Positions 17,310-26,457 of a stretch of 41,703 nucleotides of DNA are shown one piece after another. Source of the DNA: Legionella sp. (lineage in GTDB: Bacteria; Pseudomonadota; Gammaproteobacteria; Legionellales; Legionellaceae); the NCBI GenBank assembly GCA_013697625.1, contig JACCWN010000074.1:1-41703 (forward strand). The letters run 5' to 3'. The notes under the pieces are model-generated. The model did not search any database and had not been told where the DNA came from. It was given only the letters and a program-made list of their open reading frames with translations. The translations under genes and the position numbers were made by a program. Position 1 is the first letter of the stretch; each line of letters opens with the position of its first letter.

Positions 17310-19906
17310 GATTGCCTCATGAACTGGTTAATATGTTGAGCAATCATTGCCATATTCGTTTCACTGACTATTTGCATGTGATCAGCATCGATGTATAAAA
17401 TTTTGTCAAATTCGCTTTTTCCCCACCCATTATCAATTTTTGCAAGTGAAAAGGCACTGATGAGCCCCTGATTTGTAATCTCTAAACGACTTTTTGTGGC
17501 AATAATATTAAGAAAAGGTACATCATTAATAACTCGTGAAAATATGCGAGCCATTTTTCGTTCTGCATGAAATATTTCAGACAATCTATTATCTTCACAA
17601 GTAAGAATAGTCAGGTTTTCATTCATAAAGTAATTCAATGATGAGTCTTCAAAAAGAAGAGCATAATGCTGCTGAAAAATGATAGAATCAATCCCTACAA
17701 GTCCTGAAATTTTATACTTTAAGCTTAGTTTTTCTGCCATTTTATGTGCGATCATGCCACCTAAAGACCATCCACCTAATAGCAATGGGACTGAATGATC
17801 CGGTAAAAATTTTTCAATATCAGAAATATATAAATCAACTAAACCATCCATATCATAAATAATATCTTGCTTTTCTGCATACAGATTATAAGAATCAATG
17901 CCTATAATTTCTACATTTGGGTCAATAAGCCCCGCTAAAGGTTTGTATGGTTCATAGCCGGAAAGGCTGGCGTGTACAAAAATCATTTTTTGTTTGGCTT
18001 TAACTTTGGGCCTACGTATTAACTTTACAGACTGACTATTTGTATTTTTCAACATTGAAAGACGAATAGACTCAAGTTGTTGCCGAAATCTATCATGTTG
18101 ATAAACCCAATCTAGATCAAACTTAATATTAAACCCTTTATTAATTTCATCTAATAGACTCAGTGCAGATAAAGAATGGCCGCCTTCATCATGAAAAGAG
18201 GTGAGATCATTGAACTCCGATATCAATAAAGTTTTTTGCCAGATGCTACGCAATATCTGTGCCGCGCTATTCGTGTCTTTACTAATGCTGCTCTCTTCTA
18301 AACCAATCGGCAATTCAACAAAAGACGCTGGGTCGATTTCTGAGACTTCAAGATCTAAAGCTATGCCATCACTGTTTTTAGTTACTAATAGATCTTTATC
18401 CAGAGTAGTATCAAATTTTTTAATGAGTTCCAATTGAACAATTTCTTTGCTTCTGATTTGAATCATACATTTACACAGATATGGTTTTTTTAACGCACGT
18501 CTGGTAAATGTGAATGCAATATCTCGCATATCAGCAGCTGATTCCACAATTTTTGCACCGGCTGTTTTTTTTAACATTTGTAAGCGTTGGCGTGACTCGG
18601 CACCGATATAAAAAATTATCTCATTATTTACTGTGTCCATTGATCTTAAATGAGGGGGTGCAGACTGAACGAGTATGGCGCAATTTGTTCCACCTATACC
18701 CAAAGAATTCACTACCCCTATCATGTTTCTATTTAAAACAGTCTCTGTTGTAGGGATATATAATGAAGTTTGCTCAAAGGAAATATTATGATTCAGTTGC
18801 TTAAAATTAGCAGCTGGCGCTATCGCCTGTCGTTTCACTTGAATTACAGTGCGTAATAAGCCCGCAAGTCCTGCCACCGTATCAAGATGGCCAATGGAGG
18901 ACTTAACTGAAGATACCGCTGTACAAAAATCAGACCCTTTTGTTGCAGGAAATACTTTGCGCAAGGCTGCTGCTTCGATTACATCACCGATATGAGTGCC
19001 AGAGCCATGAGCCTCGACTAAGTCAATTTCTGCTGGGTTAAGATTGGCTTTTTTTAACAATTGCATTAAATTTTCTGAGATACTAGAGGAGCTTGGCGAC
19101 GTATAACTAGACTTGACATATCCATCGTTATTAACTGAGCTAGCTAAAAGTACCGCCAGTATCGAGTCACGATCTCTTATCGCATCGGCCAAACGTTTAA
19201 GCACAAAAACCACAGAGCCAAAGCCAGGCACCATGCCATCTGCCCTTCGATCAAAGGAACTAATGGTGCCTGTTTTTGATAGGTTCATGCCTTCTTTATA
19301 TTCATAGCCTGTATAAAGTGGCATAGGGAAACAAGCGCCTCCTGCTAAGGCAAGATCACAGTCATGCAATGAAAGTGCCTGCATTGCAGTATGAATAACT
19401 AGGAGCCCACTAGAGCATGCGGATTGGACATTATAGCTTGGGCCTTTTAAATTTAATAAATAAGAGACTCGTAATGCTTGCTGCTCTTTGTTTGAGCCAA
19501 TTTCAATTTCAAAAGGGTTGTATTGATTCGAAAAATTAGCATCTTGTTTTACTAAATTTGCATAATCCGTATCAGATGCTGTTGAAAAAACCCCTACGTA
19601 ATCAGGAAGCGCTTTTGGATTATAACCACTATTTTCAATCGCTTTCCAGCAATGTTGTATAAAGAGTCGATGTTGTGGGTCTATAATCAAACTGTCGCGT
19701 AGCGATAATCCATAAAGTCTATAATCAAACATAGACCAATTAGTTAAATAACCAGCGCGATCAATCCAATTTTCCCCCTTATTAAGCCGATATTTTGGAA
19801 AACAAAAAGCATCACTACCTGAAAAAGTCATTGTTTCAAATTCTTTGAAATTACTTGCACCTGGCAAAGAAAAAGCTGAACCAATTATCGCAATATTTTT
19901 TTCCAT
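17294..19906 (-). CDS. AT-less PKS module: KS-ACP-thioesterase
   Basis: The 870-residue protein contains a KS (1-~425; C164 in QSACSSGLLV, H300 in VEAHGSGTHIGD, H340 in KSSIGHL) and then residues ~430-500 resembling the KS-AT linker (DIAFTFTRRALKKPYL). No acyltransferase follows. The carrier serine is S578 in HDEGGHSLSAL, and a type I thioesterase (~635-870) has S714 in GGWSLGGMIAH, D740 in VGIDSII and a terminal His in DADHMQIV. Malonyl loading must come from an acyltransferase elsewhere, or the KS may only transfer. The TE suggests that this protein releases the product although it is encoded upstream of the KS-ACP-C gene, so gene order and assembly order may differ. Confidence 0.87.
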   Translation of the reverse strand: MEKNIAIIGSAFSLPGASNFKEFETMTFSGSDAFCFPKYRLNKGENWIDRAGYLTNWSMFDYRLYGLSLRDSLIIDPQHRLFIQHCWKAIENSGYNPKALPDYVGVFSTASDTDYANLVKQDANFSNQYNPFEIEIGSNKEQQALRVSYLLNLKGPSYNVQSACSSGLLVIHTAMQALSLHDCDLALAGGACFPMPLYTGYEYKEGMNLSKTGTISSFDRRADGMVPGFGSVVFVLKRLADAIRDRDSILAVLLASSVNNDGYVKSSYTSPSSSSISENLMQLLKKANLNPAEIDLVEAHGSGTHIGDVIEAAALRKVFPATKGSDFCTAVSSVKSSIGHLDTVAGLAGLLRTVIQVKRQAIAPAANFKQLNHNISFEQTSLYIPTTETVLNRNMIGVVNSLGIGGTNCAILVQSAPPHLRSMDTVNNEIIFYIGAESRQRLQMLKKTAGAKIVESAADMRDIAFTFTRRALKKPYLCKCMIQIRSKEIVQLELIKKFDTTLDKDLLVTKNSDGIALDLEVSEIDPASFVELPIGLEESSISKDTNSAAQILRSIWQKTLLISEFNDLTSFHDEGGHSLSALSLLDEINKGFNIKFDLDWVYQHDRFRQQLESIRLSMLKNTNSQSVKLIRRPKVKAKQKMIFVHASLSGYEPYKPLAGLIDPNVEIIGIDSYNLYAEKQDIIYDMDGLVDLYISDIEKFLPDHSVPLLLGGWSLGGMIAHKMAEKLSLKYKISGLVGIDSIIFQQHYALLFEDSSLNYFMNENLTILTCEDNRLSEIFHAERKMARIFSRVINDVPFLNIIATKSRLEITNQGLISAFSLAKIDNGWGKSEFDKILYIDADHMQIVSETNMAMIAQHINQFMRQSCITM

Positions 19907-19942
19907 TTGAGAAAAACTCCATCTTAAAAATGCACACCATCC

Positions 19943-20320
19943 TTACCTGTCCCACATTGCTGTATATTTTGCGTCATCAACCATAAACCATAATTCTTGT
20001 ATTTTTTCACCAACAAAATATTTTTCAACCATAATATTAATTCTGCGACGCTCTTTGCTCTCTTTTTCAGTCACATCTCGAGTTAATCTCGCATACGTAC
20101 GATTACCATCGACAATTAATGATTCGATGGTTGTTTTTATTTCAGAATGTTGTTCTACAAAATCACACATTGAAGATTTTAGAGATGAAATAGGTAGCTT
20201 TTTACCATTGAAATGACATATAGCATCCTCATGATAATGACTATCCACAGCAGGACAATTTCCGGTTGAAAAAACATCTGTATACAGTGACCTAACAATT
20301 TCTCTTAATTTTTCCTCCAC
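19943..20320 (-). CDS. NTF2/SnoaL-like small protein
   Basis: The 125-residue protein has the alpha+beta cone pattern of NTF2/SnoaL-like proteins: an N-terminal helix pair (LREIVRSLYTDVFSTGNCPA), HYHEDAICHFNG, then strands ending in KIQELWFMVDDAKYTAMW. Such proteins act as polyketide cyclases, isomerases or dehydratases. The start is GTG, strongly supported by AAAAGGAGAG just upstream. It begins one base after the stop of the A-PCP gene and precedes the KS-ACP-TE gene by 36 bases, so it is part of the operon. No catalytic residue can be assigned with certainty. Confidence 0.7.
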   Translation of the reverse strand: MEEKLREIVRSLYTDVFSTGNCPAVDSHYHEDAICHFNGKKLPISSLKSSMCDFVEQHSEIKTTIESLIVDGNRTYARLTRDVTEKESKERRRINIMVEKYFVGEKIQELWFMVDDAKYTAMWDR

Positions 20321-20321
20321 C

Positions 20322-22004
20322 TTACTCTCCTTTTATTTTAGTATTGATCTTTTCTTCTAAACGTCCGAGGGTTCCAGCCTCATAAATATCCAAAATATCT
20401 AATGATACATGAAATGTTTTTTCAATTTCAGATTGTAACCAGGCTAGAGTGATTGAATCTAATCCTAAATCAAATAAATTTGCATCGCGATTGATAATGG
20501 CAATATTCGTTTTGTCAACGATTAATTTGCATAAACGATCCTCTTCAAGGATTGTTTGTACTGTTTCAAATAATAATTTTTCAGCCCTAGCTTCAAGATT
20601 TTTATAATCAATTTTGCCATTGAAAGTTAAGGGCCAGTCTTCTATGAAAAAAATTTTTTTAGGTAATTCCCATGAGTTTAGTACTTCTTTTAACAGGGCA
20701 TGCTCATTGATATTGCAGCTTGAAGTATGTCCAATGATCACCAAACCACTTGCCAAGGATGATATGTATGCATAAACGAGCTTTGAAAGCCCACCCTGCT
20801 TACAGCGCTCTTCTATACTTGCTAAGTTGATACGATAACCATTTAACTTCGTTTGTTTATCTTTGCGTCCTAAAAAATAATAGGTCTTCGTTTCATCATA
20901 AAATACATCATCCCCCGTATCATAGAAATACCCACTAATCGCCTCATCATGTGGGATGAAGGCATTATCTTGTGTCAGACCAACATAACCTTGTGTTAAA
21001 CTGCAGCCAGATAGCAGCAACCTACCAGTTGCTGGAAAAGTTGTAGTCAATTCACCATCCTTATTTCTTATGACACATTGGGTTCCACGAACAGGTCGGC
21101 CAATAGGAATGAGATCGGATTTATCATTTAAACTATTTTTTGTTAAAGCAGCTACGGTACTAAATACTGTATTTTCTGTGGGCCCATAACCATTAAAAAG
21201 TAAGGTAGCGGGTGAATGTTCAATAAAGCGTCTGGCAGCAAAAATGTCTACCTTATCTCCACCAATGAATAATTTTTTAATTTTGCCTAAGCCTGATATG
21301 AGATCAGCCAATACCAAGGTGTTGAAAAGCCCGGCAGTCATCCAAAATACAGTAATTTCTTCACGTTGTATTATTTGTGAAAGAGTCCTATGATCAATGA
21401 CTTGATGCTTATCTAATATAATCAGTTTATTCCCATTGAGCAGTGGTGTAAAAATTTCAAAAGTAGAAGCGTCAAAAGATAATGGAGAATAAGTCGCAAA
21501 GATATCATCACTTTCTAAAGAAAAAAAATCAGGTTCTTTCAGTAAATTGATGACTCCAGCATAAGAAACTTTTACTCCTTTGGGAGCCCCAGTGGTTCCT
21601 GAGGTAAACATGATTGACATAATACCATTTAAATCAATATGAGAAGACACTGGTGAAAAATTGAATTGCTGTATCGACATCAAACCAGAATCCATATCCA
21701 GCGTTTTTACTAAGTCATTGCAAGCTGCCACACGAAGCATGGCTATTTTATTAACTTCTGCAGTCTCATGCTCAATTGGCACAAAAATTTTTCTAATTTT
21801 AATGCAAGCTAACATGAGTATAATAGCGGCCATACGATCTGCTACTGTGAAAGCCACAATATTCCCAGAAACCATTTTTTCTAAATTTGTTGCACATCGA
21901 TTAACACAGGTGAGCATCTCACCATAAGTCAGTCGTTTTGCTGATGAAACAATCGCTTCTTTCAGGGAGTAATGAGAGCAAATATCAGAGATATGATCGA
22001 ACAA
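20322..22004 (-). CDS. NRPS adenylation-PCP didomain, valine-like specificity code
   Basis: The 560-residue protein is the first gene of the minus-strand assembly-line operon. Adenylation motifs are IMFTSGTTGAPKGVKV, SFDASTFEIF, NGYGPTENTVF, YDTGDDVFY, LNGYRINLASIEER and FNGKIDYKNL. The carrier serine is in FDLGLDSITLAWL. Manual alignment gives the code D-A-F-W-F-G-G-V-F-K, close to the valine code DAFWIGGTFK of gramicidin synthetase; a related branched or aromatic residue is also possible. The start is TTG, supported by AAAGGGA 7 bases upstream. It has no condensation domain, so it may load the starter amino acid or act in trans. Confidence 0.87.
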   Translation of the reverse strand: MFDHISDICSHYSLKEAIVSSAKRLTYGEMLTCVNRCATNLEKMVSGNIVAFTVADRMAAIILMLACIKIRKIFVPIEHETAEVNKIAMLRVAACNDLVKTLDMDSGLMSIQQFNFSPVSSHIDLNGIMSIMFTSGTTGAPKGVKVSYAGVINLLKEPDFFSLESDDIFATYSPLSFDASTFEIFTPLLNGNKLIILDKHQVIDHRTLSQIIQREEITVFWMTAGLFNTLVLADLISGLGKIKKLFIGGDKVDIFAARRFIEHSPATLLFNGYGPTENTVFSTVAALTKNSLNDKSDLIPIGRPVRGTQCVIRNKDGELTTTFPATGRLLLSGCSLTQGYVGLTQDNAFIPHDEAISGYFYDTGDDVFYDETKTYYFLGRKDKQTKLNGYRINLASIEERCKQGGLSKLVYAYISSLASGLVIIGHTSSCNINEHALLKEVLNSWELPKKIFFIEDWPLTFNGKIDYKNLEARAEKLLFETVQTILEEDRLCKLIVDKTNIAIINRDANLFDLGLDSITLAWLQSEIEKTFHVSLDILDIYEAGTLGRLEEKINTKIKGE

Positions 22005-22305
22005 GTGAATTCCCTTTGATAATTTAACGGATAAGGTCCATGTTGGGTAATGCTATCTTTCAATGCTAAATGACTATAACATGACCTAGGTTCGAGTTAC
22101 ATTTTAAGCTAATAACACTTTTGGCACAAATAAAAAATGTACCTAACTATTTATGTATAAAGATATGGCCGTCAGGAAGCGTGCCCTAAACAACCATGTG
22201 CAAAATTGTTTCCTCTCTCGTATTTGTCTTCGTATTTGTCTTGCTGAAAATAATGAAATTTAATAGAATGCTTTGTCTATAAAACATCGACAAGGAACTC
22301 ACGAT
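22005..22305. promoter_or_regulatory. Divergent promoter region of the two biosynthetic operons
   Basis: These 300 bases separate the minus-strand A-PCP operon from the plus-strand ACP operon and hold no gene. They include a perfect tandem 12-bp repeat (TCGTATTTGTCT at 22218-22229 and 22230-22241), preceded by a CT-rich stretch, about 65 bases upstream of the ACP start. It could be an operator or simply slippage. No known regulator box was recognised. Confidence 0.4.
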
Positions 22306-22581
22306 ATGTTAAAGCTAAAAGAGGACATCTGCAAATTGATAGTGTCAGCATGTAGGCTGAAAATAGCGCCAGAACAAATTGACGAAGATATCCAATTATT
22401 TGGAAATGAAGGATTGAACCTTGATTCTGTCGATGCATTGCAAATTGTGGTAGCGATTGATAAAAATTATGGAATAGATATCCCAGAAGAAAAATTACCA
22501 GAACTACTCACCGTTAAACTCATAGCTGAATTTATAGCCTCCCAGTCAACAATCCCTAACTGTGAAAACGCTGAAAGTTAA
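22306..22581 (+). CDS. Stand-alone acyl carrier protein
   Basis: This ~91-residue type II carrier protein has phosphopantetheine serine in LFGNEGLNLDSVDALQIVV, followed by a helix III typical of carrier proteins of aryl-polyene-type and other type II systems. The frame extends 33 bases upstream to a TTG, but the ATG at 22306 has AAGGA nine bases before it and is preferred. It opens the plus-strand operon facing the NRPS genes and ends just before the oxygenase gene. It probably serves the stand-alone KS-KS and FabG enzymes encoded at the right end or the AT-less modules. Confidence 0.85.
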   Translation: MLKLKEDICKLIVSACRLKIAPEQIDEDIQLFGNEGLNLDSVDALQIVVAIDKNYGIDIPEEKLPELLTVKLIAEFIASQSTIPNCENAES

Positions 22582-22588
22582 GAAAAGA

Positions 22589-23986
22589 ATGGAAATGGAA
22601 ATAATGCCAAACATTACTTTTCAAACTGGAATATGGCGTCCGGTTAGCATTGAGTATAATCAAGTTGAACTTCAAATAATTGGCAGTTTACCTGAGGATT
22701 TACAAGGCTTATATTATCGCAATGGCCCTAATCCATTTGTTTTAAATACGCCAGGTTATCATCTTTTTGATGGTGATGGCATGATTCATTGCTTTAATAT
22801 TAAAGAAGGAAAAGCATTTTATTCAAATAAATGGATTGAAACCGAAAAATATACCATAGAGTCCCATTTTAAAAAAAAAATATTCCATTATTATCGGGAA
22901 TACATTGAAAAATATGCCGGAAAAATAAGTATCCATGGCGACAAAAGCGGTTCTGCAAATACAAGCATCATTTTTTTTAATAACAAATTATATGCTTTAC
23001 ATGAAAGCAGCTCGCCTATTCAAATTGATCCAATGACTTTAAAAAACATAGGGAAATGGGATTTTGTAGGGGATAACTCCTGGAAAATAATGAGTGCCCA
23101 CCCTAAAATTTGTCCCATTACTCAATATTTAAACACTTATTGTTATGAGCCACTAAAAAAAGAATTAACTTATTATTGTCTAAGTTCATCTGGAGAGTTA
23201 ATTAATTTCTTCAAAATTAATATTCCATATGTACCCTTACTGATACACGATTTTGCTATTACTAAAGACTATGTGATTTTTATTTTTTTTCCCTTAGTCG
23301 TTGAGCCAAGTTCTTCAGAAAATAAGATACATGATATTATGTGGCGTCCTGAATACAAAACTTTACTGGTCGTTTATTCTAAACAGGATGGGGAACTTAT
23401 TTGTAGCCATCCGGTTTACCCCACATACTCTTATCATTTTATTAATGCCTACCAAGAAGAAGACTTTATTATGATTGATCTTTTCTTTTATGAAGGTGAT
23501 TTTAAAAATGAAGAATTTTGGGAGCCCTTAAATAAACCCAGTGTCCCACATAGGATAGTATTGGACCTGAAGAATGATAATCTTAAGATTGAGAAATTAG
23601 CTTTTTTATCTGGTGATTTTGCAACAGTCGAAGCCAGATATGTTGGTCAAAAATATGACAAATTTTTTATGTGTGCTTCTACCCTTGATACAAGACCAAC
23701 GTTTGAATACAACGCAATTATTGCCTTTGATTTGAATACTCGTCAACACACAATTTTCGATTTTGGAGAACATGCTTATTGTTCAGAGCCCCTTGTAGTA
23801 ACGACTTCTAACAAGACTTTAAATAATGACAGCCGTTATTTGCTCAATTTGGTGCATGATAATGACAAAAATTTATCTCAGCTCGTAATATTTTTAGCAG
23901 ATAATATCGAAAAAGGACCTATTTGCCGTTTGCTGGTTAAATCACGTATACCATTTGGATTTCATGGTGTTTGGGTACCTAGCTAA
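22589..23986 (+). CDS. Carotenoid-oxygenase (CCD/RPE65) family enzyme
   Basis: This ~465-residue non-heme iron oxygenase is a full seven-bladed propeller. The entry motif is GLYYRNGPNPF, then FDGDGMIHCF. The four iron-binding histidines are visible in MSAHPKICP, LIHDFAITKDY, SYHFINAYQEED and the final FGFHGVWVP. Such enzymes cleave conjugated C=C bonds in carotenoids, stilbenes or lignin-type substrates. A GTG at 22562 overlaps the ACP gene, but the ATG cluster at 22589-22604 is a more plausible start. No carotenoid genes occur here, so the substrate may be a polyene or phenylpropenoid made by the cluster (inference). Confidence 0.85.
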   Translation: MEMEIMPNITFQTGIWRPVSIEYNQVELQIIGSLPEDLQGLYYRNGPNPFVLNTPGYHLFDGDGMIHCFNIKEGKAFYSNKWIETEKYTIESHFKKKIFHYYREYIEKYAGKISIHGDKSGSANTSIIFFNNKLYALHESSSPIQIDPMTLKNIGKWDFVGDNSWKIMSAHPKICPITQYLNTYCYEPLKKELTYYCLSSSGELINFFKINIPYVPLLIHDFAITKDYVIFIFFPLVVEPSSSENKIHDIMWRPEYKTLLVVYSKQDGELICSHPVYPTYSYHFINAYQEEDFIMIDLFFYEGDFKNEEFWEPLNKPSVPHRIVLDLKNDNLKIEKLAFLSGDFATVEARYVGQKYDKFFMCASTLDTRPTFEYNAIIAFDLNTRQHTIFDFGEHAYCSEPLVVTTSNKTLNNDSRYLLNLVHDNDKNLSQLVIFLADNIEKGPICRLLVKSRIPFGFHGVWVPS

Positions 23987-24003
23987 TTTTGAGGAGAGGA
24001 TGA

Positions 24004-24900
24004 ATGCTTCAGGATGATTGCCTAGCTTTTTATGTAGCACAAAGCAAATATACTGATTTTGGAGATTTTTTACCATTAATAAAAAACGTTCCCAATGATA
24101 TTGAAGAAATTTTCAAATACTCAAGGAATGTCATCGAACACTTTCATGGGATTAACAAAAACAAAATAAAACCACGACGTCTTTTGGATGTGGATATTCG
24201 CTATAACAAAGATATTTTAAACAGAATTAAACAGTGTGGATACAATGATATTACCAATGATATTGCATTTGAAGATCGCATTGTTGGGACTTGTAGGACA
24301 CAGGCTGTATTTACCTGTGGAATATTACGAGCAAAAGGGATCCCAGCCAGAACACGCTATAAGTATTGTACCTATTTCATCGAGGACTTTAATCACGAAC
24401 AAGTCTTGGTTGAATATTGGTGCCACAAAAAAAATCGATGGTTGCTTGGGGATCCAGCCATGAATCATGAAGTCTTGCAGAGTAAAGGTATTAGTATTCA
24501 TTTTGATTTATGTGATGTTCCTCAGGACAAATCTATGTCAATCGCAGCAGCATGGACAAATTGTCGGAATAAAAAAACAGCTCCATATTTCTATGGCGCG
24601 TATAGCAAAGAAAATAAATACAATGGTTATGAACATATTCATCGCAAGTTATATCAAGATCTTGCATGCTTAAATAAAATTGAAGTCGTAGAATGGGATC
24701 GGTGGGGTATCTTCTTATATAATGATACATTAGACACTGAGGAATTATCTTATTGTGACGATTTAGCAACAGTTTTAAATGTCGCTAATCTGCAAGATGA
24801 TGCCTTATATAGAAACATTAATGAACTTAAACCACATTCAATTCCAGTTAAAGGAATATCCGCAAGCCCTTTCAATGCAGACTATGAAATAATTTTTTAA
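24004..24900 (+). CDS. Transglutaminase-like cysteine-protease-fold protein
   Basis: The 298-residue protein contains a transglutaminase-like core: Cys in VGTCRTQAVFTCGILRAKG, His in DFNHEQVLVEYW and Asp in RWLLGDPAM, in the proper C-H-D order. There is no signal peptide, so it is probably cytoplasmic. An excellent ribosome-binding site (GAGGAGAGG) lies 6 bases before the ATG, 17 bases after the oxygenase stop, so it is co-transcribed with ACP and oxygenase. Bacterial relatives are proteases, or in some natural-product pathways amide-forming enzymes, for example joining carrier-bound chains to amines. Which applies here is unknown. Confidence 0.78.
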   Translation: MLQDDCLAFYVAQSKYTDFGDFLPLIKNVPNDIEEIFKYSRNVIEHFHGINKNKIKPRRLLDVDIRYNKDILNRIKQCGYNDITNDIAFEDRIVGTCRTQAVFTCGILRAKGIPARTRYKYCTYFIEDFNHEQVLVEYWCHKKNRWLLGDPAMNHEVLQSKGISIHFDLCDVPQDKSMSIAAAWTNCRNKKTAPYFYGAYSKENKYNGYEHIHRKLYQDLACLNKIEVVEWDRWGIFLYNDTLDTEELSYCDDLATVLNVANLQDDALYRNINELKPHSIPVKGISASPFNADYEIIF

Positions 24901-24944
24901 ATGCGATGTTCGATGCTACAACAGGATTTGGCTTAGCATAATTC

Positions 24945-26333
24945 TCATGCTTCCAAAAGGGAGCCCTTGAGAATACTACTTTCTTTATCTGTAAGGTTGG
25001 CGATTTTTTTCTGGACTCTTATCCATAAGAGCATTGCCGCAACTGCATATCCACTAATAAAAGCGGCTCTTAGACCAACTGGACCGCCATTAAAAACAAA
25101 TGCGACTAAATAACTGATAGGTAGTGAAACGAGCCATAAACAGCTAACACCTATTTTCATGGGCGTTTTTGAATCTTGTAGTCCCCTTAACGCGCCAGAT
25201 AAGATATTTCTTAAACCATCCATCAAAATAAGAATACTGGCTATTGCAAATAAATGATTAGTTAGAACCATGAAATTACTATTATTGATGTTACCAGCAG
25301 AAATATACATCTTTGTCAGTATTTCTGGAAAAAAGAAAAATAAGGGAAAGATTAGTATAAATAACATTAAAACAATATTTAAACTGGAATTAACATAGAG
25401 CCTGATAAGGGCTATATCCTGCTTTGCATAAGCTTCGCTCATCAAAAGGGACATCCCCTGTGATAAACCTAATACAATCATGATAAATAGTATTGAATAT
25501 TGAGAAACAATCTGGCTTGCTGCTAAGGCGGTTACTCCAAAAAATCCCATAAAATAGGTGGCGACAGTCATTGCAGCTAACTCTCCGCCAAATTGAAGAC
25601 CAATCGGCAGACCCAAGGTGAATATTTTTCTAATGAGAGTTCCATTAGGCCAAAAGGAACCAGAAAAAATACAGTATTTTTTAAGATTTTTATTGGTCAT
25701 CATGTAAATGATAATAGGAATAGAACTTAGAATTTGGCTTAAAAAAACTGCAAAAGAGGCACCTGCAAGTCCGAGTTTTGGGAAACCAAAATTTCCTAAG
25801 ATAAAACCATTTGACAAAAACAATATCATTGGCAAATTAACAGCAGAGCTTATTAAAGTAAACTTTGACTTACCAATTCCAACAAAGAACTGAGCAATAA
25901 TAGCACAGATTAAAGTTGATATCATTGAAAACACTGAAAAATGAAAATAAAGGGATGTTCGTGCCACAATATCAGGATCTTGTTTACAAAAAATTAAAAT
26001 TTTTTGAATGTTCCATAAAATAATACTCGATGGGATTAATAAAATAACTGCCAGCCAGAATCCATTTTTTACAATCTGGCCAATCATCTTCGGTGATGAA
26101 TGCTGCCCATTGGTATGGCAAATCAGGATTCCTACAGAATAAAATATCATGGAAAAGGTTGTCATGATTGTCATAAATGTTGGAACTGCCAAGGCAGCAG
26201 CAGCTAGTTCTAATTTACCTAACTGTGCAACCATTAAAAGTGCAAAAAAACTTGAAAGCATACTAACCAATATACTTGTACTGATAGGTATTGCAAATGC
26301 GATAACTTTATACGTATTTTTGAGCTGTTCCAT
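24945..26333 (-). CDS. MATE family efflux transporter
   Basis: The ~462-residue membrane protein has twelve hydrophobic segments in two similar halves, as in MATE (DinF/NorM type) transporters; TLGLPIGLQFGGELAAMTVA begins the second half. Such pumps export drugs or small metabolites using sodium or protons. I start at the ATG 26331-26333, preceded by GAGGGGAAAA; the frame opens 21 bases earlier at an unconvincing codon. It converges on the transglutaminase-like gene with a 44-base gap and no clear terminator. Export or self-resistance for the product is a reasonable inference from position. Confidence 0.9.
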   Translation of the reverse strand: MEQLKNTYKVIAFAIPISTSILVSMLSSFFALLMVAQLGKLELAAAALAVPTFMTIMTTFSMIFYSVGILICHTNGQHSSPKMIGQIVKNGFWLAVILLIPSSIILWNIQKILIFCKQDPDIVARTSLYFHFSVFSMISTLICAIIAQFFVGIGKSKFTLISSAVNLPMILFLSNGFILGNFGFPKLGLAGASFAVFLSQILSSIPIIIYMMTNKNLKKYCIFSGSFWPNGTLIRKIFTLGLPIGLQFGGELAAMTVATYFMGFFGVTALAASQIVSQYSILFIMIVLGLSQGMSLLMSEAYAKQDIALIRLYVNSSLNIVLMLFILIFPLFFFFPEILTKMYISAGNINNSNFMVLTNHLFAIASILILMDGLRNILSGALRGLQDSKTPMKIGVSCLWLVSLPISYLVAFVFNGGPVGLRAAFISGYAVAAMLLWIRVQKKIANLTDKESSILKGSLLEA

Positions 26334-26457
26334 AATTTTCCCCTCGCAAACCATTGATATTCATGTGCATACGTAGCAGATTATAAAATCTAAAGTAAGT
26401 TACACGGGATAAAACGCTTCACTTAATGGCTGTGCCCTCAAGCGAGTGACCTGGGTT

